Below the pieces are notes generated by a model, which saw only the letters and a program-made list of their open reading frames with translations, had not been told where the DNA came from and ran no database searches. Of a stretch of 64,000 nucleotides of DNA, positions 1 to 10,189 are shown one piece after another. A program made the translations under genes and the position numbers. Origin of the DNA: Rosa chinensis (lineage: Eukaryota; Streptophyta; Magnoliopsida; Rosales; Rosaceae); the NCBI RefSeq assembly GCF_002994745.2, contig NC_037092.1:78581824-78645823 (forward strand), written 5' to 3'. Within the stretch, counting starts at the first letter, position 1. Each line of letters begins with the position of its first letter.

Positions 1-313
1 AGTCTTTCAAAATGCTGGGCCAATAATACCCATGTCGCCTGATGAGCCAACACATCTTTGGACCCGCTTGATGGGCTCCACATATGCCGGCATGTGCTTC
101 TCGCATCAAACGCTTCTCAACCCGGCCAAACACACAACGGAAGTCTAAGCCATCTTTGCCACGTCGGCGTAGCTCATCGCCTCTGAGGAAGTAATTTAAG
201 GCAAGAAAACGAGTCTTCCTATCTGCAGCGGAGTCTGGTTGCTTTAGGTAAGCAATCAAAGGGATGCGCCAGTCTATATCAATAGGTTCGAGGACCTCGA
301 CGACTGGATCGTC
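1..313 (-). pseudogene. Integrase N-terminus and preceding linker (partial)
   Basis: Reading the minus strand in one open frame gives DRKTRFLALNYFLRGDELRR, then the integrase zinc-finger start EAHAGICGAHQAG and LIRRHGYYWPSILKD. These match the linker and HHCC region of Tat-type integrase. A stop (TAG, complement of 314-316) separates it from the second RNase H. The Cys pair of the zinc finger and the catalytic core lie left of the window. Confidence 0.8.
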
Positions 314-373
314 CTACGGGTCAGGTCGCGCGAGCCAAGAAGGCAGCGTGCGTCGTTCAACTTTCAGGATTCG

Positions 374-967
374 CTAGCGAACCCCATATTTCAAAGTAAT
401 GCCTGTAGCCAGTTGACCAAGTTCGTTGGCCGCAAAGTTGCGCTTGCGAGGAATATATTCCAAATCCACGTCATTAAATTGATCCAGAAGTTCAATGGCG
501 TGTTTCAAATATGGTACAAGCAAGCAGCTCACACACCTGTACTTCTCTTGAAGTTGATTTATGACAAGCAAAGAATCACCGCGTACTTGGACATCTCTTT
601 CTCCTAGCTCCAGTAACACTTCTAGGCCAATAATGAGGGCCTCATACTCTGCTTGATTATTGGTGCACTTAAACTCCAATTGGAAAGAATAAGAAAAACG
701 ATCGCCCGCTGGGTTTTCCAGAACAATCCTTTCCCCTGCTAGTGTTTCTGTTTTTGAGCCATCAAAAAATAATATCCAGGGTTGAAGGGAGATTGTGGCT
801 TGATACCAAATAGCATATTCTGGAATGCGCGCCAAATCTGGTTGAGTTATGGTTGCGGTCGCGATCTCTAACTCTTTCACTGTGGGGACATCCAACATAG
901 GGTGATGTGCTAGAAAGTCTACGATGGCTTGTCCCTTCACTGCTTTCTGTGGAATGTATTGTAGCAA
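374..967 (-). pseudogene. Second (archaeal-type) RNase H domain, Tat-type element
   Basis: The residues WILFFDGSK, NNQAEYEALIIGL and VRGDSLLVINQL supply the Asp, Glu and Asp of an RNase H active site. This domain lies after the first RNase H and before integrase, as known for Tat/Ogre elements, which gained a second RNase H. The start is uncertain: the frame stays open from the preceding segment except for stops near 968-1018. It would act in removing the RNA template or primers. Confidence 0.85.
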
Positions 968-1018
968 GAATTCGGATAAGGCTAGTACCTACTTGCCAAT
1001 ACGACCTCACATAATAGG

Positions 1019-1360
1019 TCACGACAACATGTACTTAACCAGGTCGGTTTGAGCGATAATGCAAGTGGTAAAGGATAACATGTAGTGTCGCAACTTACAT
1101 GCTGAGAAGTACAATGTAAGACACAATTTTTCCATGGGAGTATACCTGGTTTCGCAATCCGTCAGTGTCCTACTGAGGTAAAAAATGGCATGCTCGACAC
1201 CTTCCTCATCATCCTGGGTGAGTAGGCTGCCAATGGACGCCTCAGCTGCTGAAATATACAGCTTTAATGGAAATCCAGCTCTAGGTGGAACGAGTACTGG
1301 TGGGCTCGCCAGATAGGCCTTAATTTTGTCAAAAGCCTCTTGGTGTTGAGGTTCCCACAC
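1019..1360 (-). pseudogene. First RNase H domain, Tat-type element
   Basis: It follows the reverse transcriptase in the same frame after a stop at 1367-1369. It starts with FVWEPQHQEAFDKIK, typical of the gypsy RT connection, and continues with LKLYISAAEASIGSLLTQ and HAIFYLSRTLTDCETRYTP. Family members usually read 'LYLAVSEHAVSAVL', so this is the ribonuclease H-like domain that degrades the RNA of the RNA-DNA hybrid. In Tat elements this first copy is often catalytically weakened. Confidence 0.8.
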
Positions 1361-1369
1361 AAACTCATT

Positions 1370-2545
1370 CTATCCTTGTAGTCTTAGTAGTAGGGAAAAA
1401 GGCTGGATTTTACCTGCAGAGTTAGATATGAAACGTCTCAGGAAGTTGATCTTACCCAGTAATCGTTGTAACTCTTTCTTTGTGCGCGGGGAAGAGGCGT
1501 TGATGATTGCGCTTACCTTATCCTCAGGGACCTCAATACCCCTTTGATGGACGATGAAGCCCAGAAAATCTCTTGCTTGAACTCCGAAAACGCACTTGGA
1601 GGGGTTCATCTTGAGCTTGTGCAGCCGCATTCGCTCGAAGACTTTCCTGAGATCTTTGATGTGATCCCCGCGTTGCTTGGACTTGACGACCATGTCATCA
1701 ATGTAAACCTCTAAAATCTTCCCCAGGATGTCGTGGAAAATCAGGTTCATGGCTCTCTGATACGTTGCCCCAGCATTCTTCAGTTTAAAAGGCATAACCA
1801 CGTATTCAAAAACACCCGCGAACCCTGGACAAACGAACTAGGTTTTGTGTCTGTCTTCCTCCGCAACCGGAATTTGGTCATACCCAGCAATTTCGTCCAT
1901 GAAGGATAGCAATTCATGTCCTGCCACTGCATCTACCAACATATCCGTGACGGGCTTGGGGTAGACGTCTTTAGGCGTAGCGACATTAAGGTCTCTGTAG
2001 TCCACGCAGACCCTCATCTTACCATTCTTCTTACGGATTGGCACGATATTGGACAGCCACTGATTGTATTTGGCCACCCGAATGATGCCTGACCTGTGCA
2101 TCTTTTCAACTTCTTCTTTGACCAGAACTTGGGTCTCGGAGTTCATTCTTCGATGCTCTTGCTTCACAGGCCTCTTGTCAGGGAGTGTTGGTAGTTGATG
2201 GCAAACCAAGTCCGGTGACAGGCCGGGCATGTCTTCATATTTCTCCGCGAAGCAGTCTTTGAACTCCAGTAATAAATCAATGAGCCTCTGTTTCTCGTTA
2301 GGCTCTAAGTAAGCACTGATAGCCACTTCCATAGGTTCAGCTGCTGTTCCAAGATTGACTTTCTCTGTAGGATCTCTGACCTTTGGAGGGGTGTCATCCA
2401 GCGCTGCTGGAGCCAGCTGAATTTCTTCTTCGTCTTCTTTTCCTTGGTCAGAGAATTCCTCGTTGACAATTTCCAGGTACGAGGATAGTCTTTCGTACAG
2501 CGAGTGGAAGGCCTCTATCCCTTCCTCTGGAAGGTCGTAATCCAT
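1370..2545 (-). pseudogene. Reverse transcriptase, Tat-type element
   Basis: This is the RNA-dependent DNA polymerase region, in one frame but split by a stop near 1837-1839. The upstream part carries VRVCVDYRDLN-like MRVCVDYRDLNVATPKD and LLSFMDEIAGYDQI. The downstream part carries VVMPFKLKNAGATYQR, the catalytic EVYIDDMVVKS (YIDD box) and KCVFGVQARDFLGFIV. All canonical gypsy RT blocks are present in order. The metal-binding Asp seen as FSFMD is kept, but the stop inside the catalytic core makes this copy non-functional. Confidence 0.92.
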
Positions 2546-2613
2546 TAATCGTTTAAGGGTTTGGGCACAGCGTGGCCAGGCCTTTCCAAGCCTTCTTTTG
2601 CGAGCGTAAGCCC

Positions 2614-3450
2614 CTACTGTGCCAATTCAGAGGCCGTCACCCCTGTGGGGCGGCCTTTGTCATCGATGCCACTGACTTGCAATGGAGTAATTGGCTCTAA
2701 GTAGTACCTGGCATCTACATAGTTCGCGAAAACTGGGAATGGGCGAGGATCGGCTTTAATCACCTCAGCTTGATCTGTTACCCTATTCCACATCACCAGT
2801 TCCTGGTGGAGAGTTGAAGGAACACAATAGCTACGGTGAATCCAGTCGCGCCCTAGGATGGCGCTATAGGCCGCGTAACATTCTGTCACGAAGAAAGCAT
2901 AGACTCCCTCTACTGGTCCTACCTTGATACGTAGAAACAATAAACCCAAAGTCTTTGTGACTATCCCCTCGAAGTTCTTCAGCGTGAGGGATGTAGACTG
3001 GATCTTCTCTTTCTTGATCCCAAGTAAATGCATGGTTCTTGTGGTGATAACGTTGACAGCGGCCCCTGTGTCGACCATGACCTTGCTAACCTTAGTGCCA
3101 GCAATCTCCATTGTTATATATAAAGGTCGCATGTGCTGAACCATCGCGGGCGTTGGTCTTGTGAAGCTCATAAAGAAACCTTTACCCTCAGCGTCTTCAG
3201 TCTCAAGAACCACTGCCTCTGCTAAAGGTGTTGTTGCAGCCGATGTGATTTGCAGAGGCTGATCGGTACCTTCTTCATTCTCCACACACTCCTGCGCGGC
3301 GATTGGCAAAGCATATCTCGCGGGAAGTACACAGACCATATTGCAGGAAGTATCAACCGCCTCAGTTTCATCTATGTCGTCCTCCAGGTTGAGCTTTGGC
3401 TCTCCAACCGGGATGTCAGTGTTGAACTGCTTCACCAGCCGGTCTACCAA
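2614..3450 (-). pseudogene. Aspartic protease domain, Tat-type element
   Basis: This 278-codon open stretch contains the retropepsin active-site pattern VMVDTGAAVNVI, and later ILGRDWIH, which matches the ILG(R/N)DW motif of retrotransposon proteases. The protease would cut the GAG-POL polyprotein. It is in the gag frame. It ends with a TAG at about 2611-2613, and the reverse transcriptase below is in another frame, so at least one frameshift lies at 2546-2613. Confidence 0.85.
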
Positions 3451-3492
3451 TGACTCTTCTGTAAGGCCCTTTACCTCACACTATTTTTGTTC

Positions 3493-4824
3493 CTACAGCT
3501 CGGCCATCAACAATGGCAGGTTTGATCTTTGTTCCCCTGCAAGTATCTCCTTTGGGGGCGCGACCACCAGACTTTGGACTTTTTTAGGTCTCCACTGTAA
3601 AGCTTCTACAGTGCTACCCTTGCCCTCCAATCTCTCAAAAGCTAAGGGTTTGGCTTCTGGTTCCTCTCGAAACAACCTGCGCCTAACATGTGGCTGCCTA
3701 GTTGGCGAGTTGTCTTTCCTAGCTAGCAGAGGTGTCCTTTCTGTCGTGATCCTGCAGAAAACACTAGGCTTAGAGGCTCTTGATTCTGAGCGCGCCTGTT
3801 TTTGAAAGATGCAAGGAGCCACTAATGGCTTAGCAGCTAATGCCTCCATCTCCTTCTGATATTGCTAAGGAGATTTAACCAGTTGCGATGGCTTGATCAG
3901 GCCCTGATCCAGAGCTTCTAAGGCGCACTTGGCTTCTCTGAACCTGCGCTGCAATTTCCTTTTCTTGGAAGGGCTGATCTCCACTGCTTTCCCCTTCTCT
4001 CTGGTATACCATTTGCCTTCCTTGATGGTGGACGTTGAAGCAGGAGGAATGTAAGGTTTGGTCACGACATCTTTGTGCTTATTCCAAACCCTTCCTTCTT
4101 GTTTCTGATCTGCCGCGGCTGCTTTCAATTTCTTGAACAAGTTGGAATCCTTTGGGGATGGTGGTGACTTTACCTCATCTCTCGCCTTTGGGCTAGAAGG
4201 CTCATAGTTTCGTGATGGTGAAGCCCATTTGATTGGTGGGAGGGAACCAAAACGAAATGTCTGCTCAACTTCTGCGTGCGACACTTGGATGCTGCATTCT
4301 TCTTTGCATCGTGAGCAAAGGACCACTGGTGAGGCTTCGTTGATGGGCTTAGCTTTCTTCTTTGCAGGGGTTTCCTCCCCTTCATCCCTCTCTTCTTTCC
4401 CCTTTGTCGTCAAATCCAGGTTTGGTTTCCTCTTGTTCTTCTTGGGCCAGTTCACATCAAGCATACTGACCCCAGTATCCGGAAAAGGGTTCAAGTCTAC
4501 TAGTGCTGCCGCGGCCGTCGAAGCTTCTACCTGCAAGCTGCGGTTATTGAGCCATACCTGAACTTGGTTCTTAGCTGTGTTATGGTTCCACAAGTTGTGG
4601 AACTTGCAGTACTTCTTCCCTTTCAGCTGATCCAGTCGAGGGCAAGGGCCAAAGTCTGTTTTCACCATCTTCGCAGCAATCATGTCATCCAGAATCTCAT
4701 GTGCCTTATTGGCATCATATGTATATGTGGCGAACTCAAGTTTGGTGAAAGCCACAGACTTGAGCTTGACAGGCTCCTTAGATATCTTAAACTGCTTGAG
4801 GGTTGAATTCTTCCTACCTGTCAA
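3493..4824 (-). pseudogene. gag C-terminus to protease linker, Tat-type element
   Basis: This stretch is in the same frame as gag, separated from it by one TAA, and is itself cut by a TAG near 3865. It contains KKYCKFHNLWNHNTAKN, which resembles the C-x3-H-x4-H-x4-C knuckle found at the end of Tat/Athila gag but lacks the last Cys. A long Lys/Glu-rich basic linker follows. More stops occur at about 3481-3492, before the protease. It would encode the nucleocapsid-like tail of GAG. It is degenerate and has no independent function that I can see. Confidence 0.65.
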
Positions 4825-4890
4825 CTCTAGCGCGGAGACGTCGTTCTCCTCTTCCTCATCTTCATCTTCACCCTGGAAAATCTCTTCCCC

Positions 4891-6684
4891 TTACTGGTGA
4901 TAGTAAGGATCGTAGGTTGGCTGTAGGTATCCAAGAGCTGCCATTGTGCGGTGTTTCCCTGGCACATATGTTCCTTTGGACGCATTTTTCCTAACATCAG
5001 TCTCTCTGAGGAGATGCTCAAAGCTACCCACCTCTGTGATCAGTTCTCCCATTGACTGGATCATGCTGTCATGTTGCTTCTTTCGTTGGCGCGGTTCCAA
5101 ACCCTTGATCGCTAGCTTGACCAATTCTTTTTCAGGAAGGAGCACACTCAGTTTGTCTTTCTGGATCTGAAAGCGTTGAAGATAGGCAACGGCAGACTCG
5201 GTGGGTTGTTGGGACATCTTAGTAAGAGAGGCCAAATCGACCTCGGGCTCAATGACTCCAAAAGTTTCTCGGAAGAGCTTTTCCATTGCGGGCCAATCTG
5301 CCACTGTTCCTGGTCGTATTTTGGAAAACCATCTAAAGGCGGCTCTAGAAAGAGAAGTGCCAAAGATCCTGCACTTGAGGATGTCATCATTCTGGTATTG
5401 GCCGCATTGTACCCTGAACCTGGCCAGATGAGTTGCCGCGTTCTCAGTGTCCTCCCCTGAAAAAGTAGAAAATATGATATTCTTAAAACCTCTTAGAAAG
5501 GGCACGAGCATTATATGTGGCTGGAAAGGTCCTTCATAAACCCCATCCATTTGGGCCCTAGGGTTAGCCAGCCTGATCATCTCCTCTACATCTTCACGTC
5601 TCACATACTCTGGACCAGGAGGAGGAGGATTCGCCATAGTCTGGCGAGCAACTTGCAAGGGTACGGTTTGGCTAGCAGTCGCTGTTCGTTCCCTTAGGCG
5701 AATAGTCTGGGGATTAGCAGACTGCTGAAGAGTTACCTCTGGTACGGGCGGATCCTTGACCAACACTGTTATCTTGACGGGGTTGCCTGCCTGGTCAATG
5801 CCGTAGTAATTGTCTGGGAGTTCATGGTAGACATTCTCCGCCCCGTCGCTGTCGTACTGAGTAAACACTACAGGATCAGCTGGAGTACCATCACTGGTCT
5901 TCTGGATCTTATCCTTTTGTGAGGCTGATGAAGCAGCCTTGTTACCACCAATCACCGAAGCTCTTTCCTTATTTTTGGTTGATGCGGCAGTAGCCGTTGC
6001 AGGAGGTGTGGCCGTACTGCTGCTAGCCTTCTCGCGAGCGTTTGGTGGTATATACTTACCAGAACCAGAGGGCTGACTAAGTGAGCCGAGGATGGCGTTA
6101 GGATCGCCTAGAGCTTTGTTCAATACTTCTTTAGCCTGGTTCAATTCGGCTCTTTGCATGGCGACCTCTGTTGCAAGATTAGAACCATCCTTGAGAAGAC
6201 CTGCCAAATCTGACGCAGTCTGCTTGGTTTGGCTCGCGATAGCTTTCATAATTTCTTTTTGATGTTGACTCTGTTCATCAGCGATACCTCTGGCATGGGC
6301 CCTTACTGCATTCTCCCATCGTGCGATTTGTTGCTTAGTATCCTTAGCACGTTGGGCAATGCGCTGGTCTAGTTTTAGTATAATAAGCTGGTCTGTTTTT
6401 GCGGTTTCCCTGTCAAAGTCAGCAGCTACCTTCGCACGATGGTTCTCAATATTCTCCATGATGATCGCGAGTTTTTCCTCGAAGGTAGCTTCCTCTGGAA
6501 TAGGCTTCGGAACGAAAGCCTCTCTTTCTTCACTTTCCGCGGCTTCAGAAACAACGGTAGTGTTGACAGGCTCACTTGCCTGGTTAGTAGTGACACTTTG
6601 ACCCTCAATAGCGGTCGGGTGATTCTCTCCCTGTTCAGTTGACATGTTGGTTGATTGGGGGTAACGAGAAAACCTTTGAGTCAC
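4891..6684 (-). pseudogene. gag of the Tat-type element
   Basis: This open stretch of about 597 codons encodes the structural GAG protein that would package the element RNA. The N-terminal half is charged and coiled-coil-like, and the middle is rich in Ala, Ser and Thr. The C-terminal third holds the retrotransposon gag domain (pattern around FSGEDTENAATHLARF, then RWFSKIRPG and ALRGLEPR-like IKGLEPRQRKK). It ends at an in-frame TAA (4891-4893), but the same frame continues below 4890 with gag/protease-linker sequence. The stop therefore probably interrupts a longer polyprotein and is not the natural end. The stated start is the first plausible start codon and is not verified. Confidence 0.85.
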
Positions 6685-6825
6685 TTGTTCTTCAGAAAGA
6701 CCACGACAGTCTGCGCGAAAGTGCGGTCTGTAACTGGAGGTCTTATGCTTTGAGCAGTTAGCATAAACCTTTTGATAAGGGTTTTCGCTTGACTTCCCAA
6801 TGGTTACGTTTGCGAAAATCTACTA

Positions 6826-6843
6826 GTCCCACTGGGCATGCCA
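6826..6843 (-). other. Primer-binding site of the Tat-type element
   Basis: On the minus strand, three bases after the LTR end, the sequence reads TGGCATGCCCAGTGGGAC. This is the position of a tRNA primer site. The GAG-only element at 24124-24141 has the same sequence apart from one base (C for T), which suggests a shared primer tRNA. I did not identify the tRNA. Confidence 0.7.
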
Positions 6844-6846
6844 AAA

Positions 6847-7644
6847 TGTTTGACGCGAAAATCCAGTATGGTACAAACTGTCTCTTTTGAATGCGCGAGC
6901 GTGCCAGCACCGTGGGGTGCAGTCGTCGGGGCGTCCCTTGACCTGACTTCTTCTCAAACGATGTGGACGAGGAGAGCACCAACCTCGTCACAAGGTTCTT
7001 TTCTCTGCCTTCCGGAAAAAAACTTCTTGCCTTACTGGTAAGGGCTTTGGTTGTGATCTCTTCGCGTCGTCGAATCGATACTCAACATTGTAGGTTGAGC
7101 AGAGCAATCACTGGGAAGTTTGGAGAAAGCACAGGGTTTGCTAAAGTGTGACTTTAGCTTCGCCGGGGTTGTGAGGGCGTTACCCTTGCTTCGCTGGTAG
7201 TATCGGTGGCAGTAGCACTAATAGTCGGCTCTTGGAGAGACTAGGACTGGAAGCACGGTTGCCGGGTTGGTTTGGTGGCGCTGACAGTCGGCTCTCGAGG
7301 AGATTGGGACTGGAACGTGGTCACCGGTAAGACAGGTTGCTCCGGGGAGGCTTTGATAATCGTAGAGATTAATTGGAGAGAGTTGGCTGTCTTTGATTTG
7401 TCCTTGAAACCCGGTATTTATACCTAGGGTTTCGCCTGTTCCTTGCCATAGAAGGATTATTGATTGAAGTTTCCTATTCAATCTCCGCTACCTGACTCCA
7501 ATAAGGGCTCGTTTCCCTTATGGGTTTCGGAATGGGAGAAGCTGTAACCCAATTCCAAGTAGACTTATTTTTGGGCCGCAGGTATCGGCCTGCTATGCTA
7601 AATCCACTAAAAGATCTTGCCAAAATTACTTTTGGGCTCAAACA
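6847..7644 (-). repeat. 5' LTR of the Tat-type element (boundary inferred)
   Basis: The inner end TGTTTGA (6847-6853) directly follows the primer-binding stretch. The nearest exact inverted match, TCAAACA, ends at 7644, giving a 798-bp LTR with TG..CA ends. A minus-strand TATA box lies inside it. The partner LTR is outside the window, so the outer end is an inference; the inner end is firm. Confidence 0.65.
7415..7422 (-). promoter_or_regulatory. TATA box in the LTR
   Basis: The minus strand reads TATAAATA here, about 570 bp before the end of the LTR as transcribed. This is a plausible core promoter for the retrotransposon RNA. It is supported only by motif and location. Confidence 0.55.
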
Positions 7645-8151
7645 TAAACAATTTTCTTAGCTAGCTAAGTGCCTAAGCATAGCATGACATTATCATTTTC
7701 CGACGGCGAAAGAGCGCCGTGGTGTGCAAAAATCAACTAGTCGCAGAAACTATCTTGCGACAACATGGCAGCTGTAACCATGGTTCAACCAGTTCGGCAA
7801 TCCCCTTAATCGGTAACAATTAATAAGACTTGGATGATGAAATATGAATTATTATCCTCGATCTGTAGAGTACGTCATACTGTTCTGGAATAATGTAGAC
7901 TACAGTATTGCACGCATGATATGTCAAAGATTTTCCAACATGCATGGAGACAGACGATCACCTCTCCTTTTCTGGTTGTAGCATTATTTCTTTGCTGTGA
8001 TTTTGAAGTTGGAGGGAGTAAAAGATTCTTTCATTGTTTTAAGAAACTACCTGGAAATTTACTTTGTTTTATTTAGAAAAATCTAGTTTCAATCGGTGAT
8101 TTTAATCATTTTATTAAAAAATTAGCGAAGGGTACGAGCCAAGTCGATCTC
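7645..8151. other. Intergenic DNA, no feature seen
   Basis: AT-rich sequence between the gypsy LTR and the SINE. I see no coding frame of note, no repeat partner in the window and no RNA gene. Confidence 0.6.
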
Positions 8152-8164
8152 AAGTGCCATTAAT

Positions 8165-8356
8165 TTTTTTTTTTTTACTTTATCAAGGGGAACCCAAAGG
8201 CTTCCTAGGCCTAAGATAAACCCCTTCGGCGCATGTGAAATGCTCCAACTATGCATTGCAGCACAGTGCCTGGCCACTTGGACAGCTTTAGGGTCCGAAC
8301 CTAAGTTGGGGAGCACACTCAATTAGGCAAGAACCACTAGGCCACTAGCAGTGGTT
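8165..8356 (-). mobile_element. tRNA-derived SINE with 13-bp target-site duplications
   Basis: On the minus strand the element starts with AACCACTGCTAGTGGCCTAG, which contains a polymerase III box A (TGGCCTAGTGG). It then has a box B-like GGTTCGGACCC about 40 bases on, and ends in a poly(A) tract (the T-run at 8165-8176 on the plus strand). It is flanked by perfect direct repeats AAGTGCCATTAAT at 8152-8164 and 8357-8369. Box A plus box B, poly(A), about 190 bp and a TSD together define a SINE mobilised by LINE machinery. The perfect TSD suggests a fairly recent insertion. Confidence 0.93.
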
Positions 8357-8369
8357 AAGTGCCATTAAT

Positions 8370-8517
8370 CTTGAATACTTTTCAAATTAGAAGAGCTTAA
8401 TCAGTAATCCTTCTTTCAATTTATTATATATATATATATATATATAAAATTTCTGTTTTTATATTTAATACATGTGGTTGAGATGCATTTGTCCCTCACA
8501 ATCCCTTAGGTGAGCAA

Positions 8518-8561
<44 letters not shown>

Positions 8562-9248
8562 CTTTGTTTATAGGTAAATAAAGATTTGGATTAACTTCAT
8601 TTATCGTCAATTGATTTTGACTTTAAAATCTAAATTACTTTATCATGGTACCAGAACAAGTTATCCATGTGTATTGTTTGAGAGATCGCCAAACATGCTC
8701 ACGGTCACCTAATATAAATCATAACACGTGCAGAAGAGTGTTGAGCATGTGAGAACAAGAAAAACTCCGATATTTGAAAGATATAACATTGTCTAGCTAT
8801 GAGTTTATAGAGATTTTGGTCAAGTACTTCATCAATTATCAATTAGTTTTAGCTGTGAAGCCCACATAACTTGAGTAAATATGTAGTCACCATACTTTGT
8901 CCTTGTAACTTTGATGGACACAAGCAAACGCACGACTAGATTTATTTGTCAACCAACTTTCATTATGTTTTCCAATGAGTCTTTATGGCATTCACCAATC
9001 TCCCTACTTTAGTTTTCTTTATATAGCTTCTTTTCTACATTCTACTACCAAAAATTGAAGCGTATATCTTTCTATCAATCTCTAGTTCTAAACATTTTAT
9101 TTTCTTTCGTCTTTTATTGGTTTCTGAATACCTTATCCAAAAGTTGAACACATGCGAGCCCTCAGCTGATAATAAATAATATATTCTTAATTGTATACCA
9201 TATTTCGAAAATACAGAAGTCCAATAAACACATATCTACTTCGTCAAA
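8370..9248. repeat. AT-rich intergenic DNA with (TA)n and (TG)n microsatellites
   Basis: Holds a TA dinucleotide run at about 8424-8446 and a compound (TA)n-(TG)n run at about 8521-8560. I see no gene or mobile element boundary in the rest. Confidence 0.75.
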
Positions 9249-9263
9249 TTGACATTCTTAGTT

Positions 9264-10174
9264 ATATATGTATTGCACAAGAAAAAGATATTCGTTCTCT
9301 TCCTCGAGAGAGAAACCCTAAAGCCCCCAAAGTCCGGTTTTTTCCCACTTCAATATTCGATCTCGTTCGGCGGCACCCCGACCGGTGCTGGCCTCCGGGT
9401 CTTGCCATCGTCTTGGGGTTGCTGTCAGACAGGTTTTCGATCTGATTTAGCCCGAGAATCATCCATGGGTGGTGCGCTTCGGGTTTCCAGACGGCTCGGT
9501 TTTAGGGTTTTCTGGCCCCATCTCAATCGGCGGCGGGGTGTGTTGATCAAGACGAGCGGGTTTTTAGACGGCGTGAGCTGTGGCGGTGTGTCTCAGGCAT
9601 GAGCTGTGGCGGCGTGAAGCGCGGGGGTTTGGGCCGAAGCGGTGAGTAGTCACAGCGGCGTAGATCGGGGTGGCACGGGTTGTGGCAGAGAGGGTCGGGC
9701 AGTGTTGCTGGGTTTGTGGCGTACGGCATGTTGTTAGGATCGCTGGGATTGTGGCGAACGACTTGTCGTCGAGAACGGATGGGCTGGGGCCAGATAAGCT
9801 TGATGGGCTCTAGAGTTTGGACTATTCCTTTGGATGCTCTTGGGCCTGCTATTTTGGGCTAGGGTGTTGCCCTAGGCCTTTACTATGTTTTAGCTTGTCT
9901 TTTACAATAAATTCCTTTTATTTAGGAACCAATTAATGCACTAATGTGCATCCAATGTCTCTTTAGCGTCTCTGGAGTAGTACCGAAGGAGGATATCCGC
10001 TATCTCTACGTATTTGATTGTACAATGAGTAGAACTATATGTACGTACCACTTGTGGATACTACCACTAGCTTCTTATCTGTCTATAAATGGCAGCAGAA
10101 TGATATGTAATGACCTATTCTGGCTTGTGATGAATTTACTATTTCGCCCCCGTGGCATTACTCAAATTTTTTTT
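9264..10174 (+). mobile_element. ORF-less LINE-like retroposon, 15-bp TSD
   Basis: The block is flanked by the direct repeat TTGACATTCTTAGTT at 9249-9263 and 10175-10189. It has a GC-rich 5' half (about 9330-9860) and an AT-rich 3' half ending in a T run. Its 3' half is clearly homologous, in reverse orientation, to about 56630-57030 (shared stretches such as CTCTGGAGTAGTACCGAA and TTGCCCTAGG). No LINE endonuclease or RT is present. The arrangement, a leader-like 5' end joined to a 3' tail, fits a non-autonomous LINE derivative moved in trans. No protein is claimed for the short frames inside. Confidence 0.75.
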
Positions 10175-10189
10175 TTGACATTCTTAGTT

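Larger units (their letters stand above)
1..7644 (-). mobile_element. Ty3/gypsy LTR retrotransposon, Tat-type, truncated by window edge
   Basis: On the minus strand the order is LTR, primer site, gag, protease, reverse transcriptase, RNase H, a second RNase H and the start of integrase. The second, archaeal-type RNase H between the first RNase H and integrase is the known hallmark of the Tat lineage. The gag-protease part lies in one frame and the RT-RNase H part in another, and both are interrupted by stop codons, so this copy is defective. The 3' LTR and most of integrase lie left of the window. The right boundary rests on LTR end symmetry (TGTTTGA at 6847, TCAAACA ending at 7644), not on a second LTR. 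Confidence 0.9.

Noticed and set aside
3341..3805. 154-codon plus-strand frame opposite the protease region
   Set aside because: Shadow of the minus-strand gag-protease frame; Ser-rich antisense translation.
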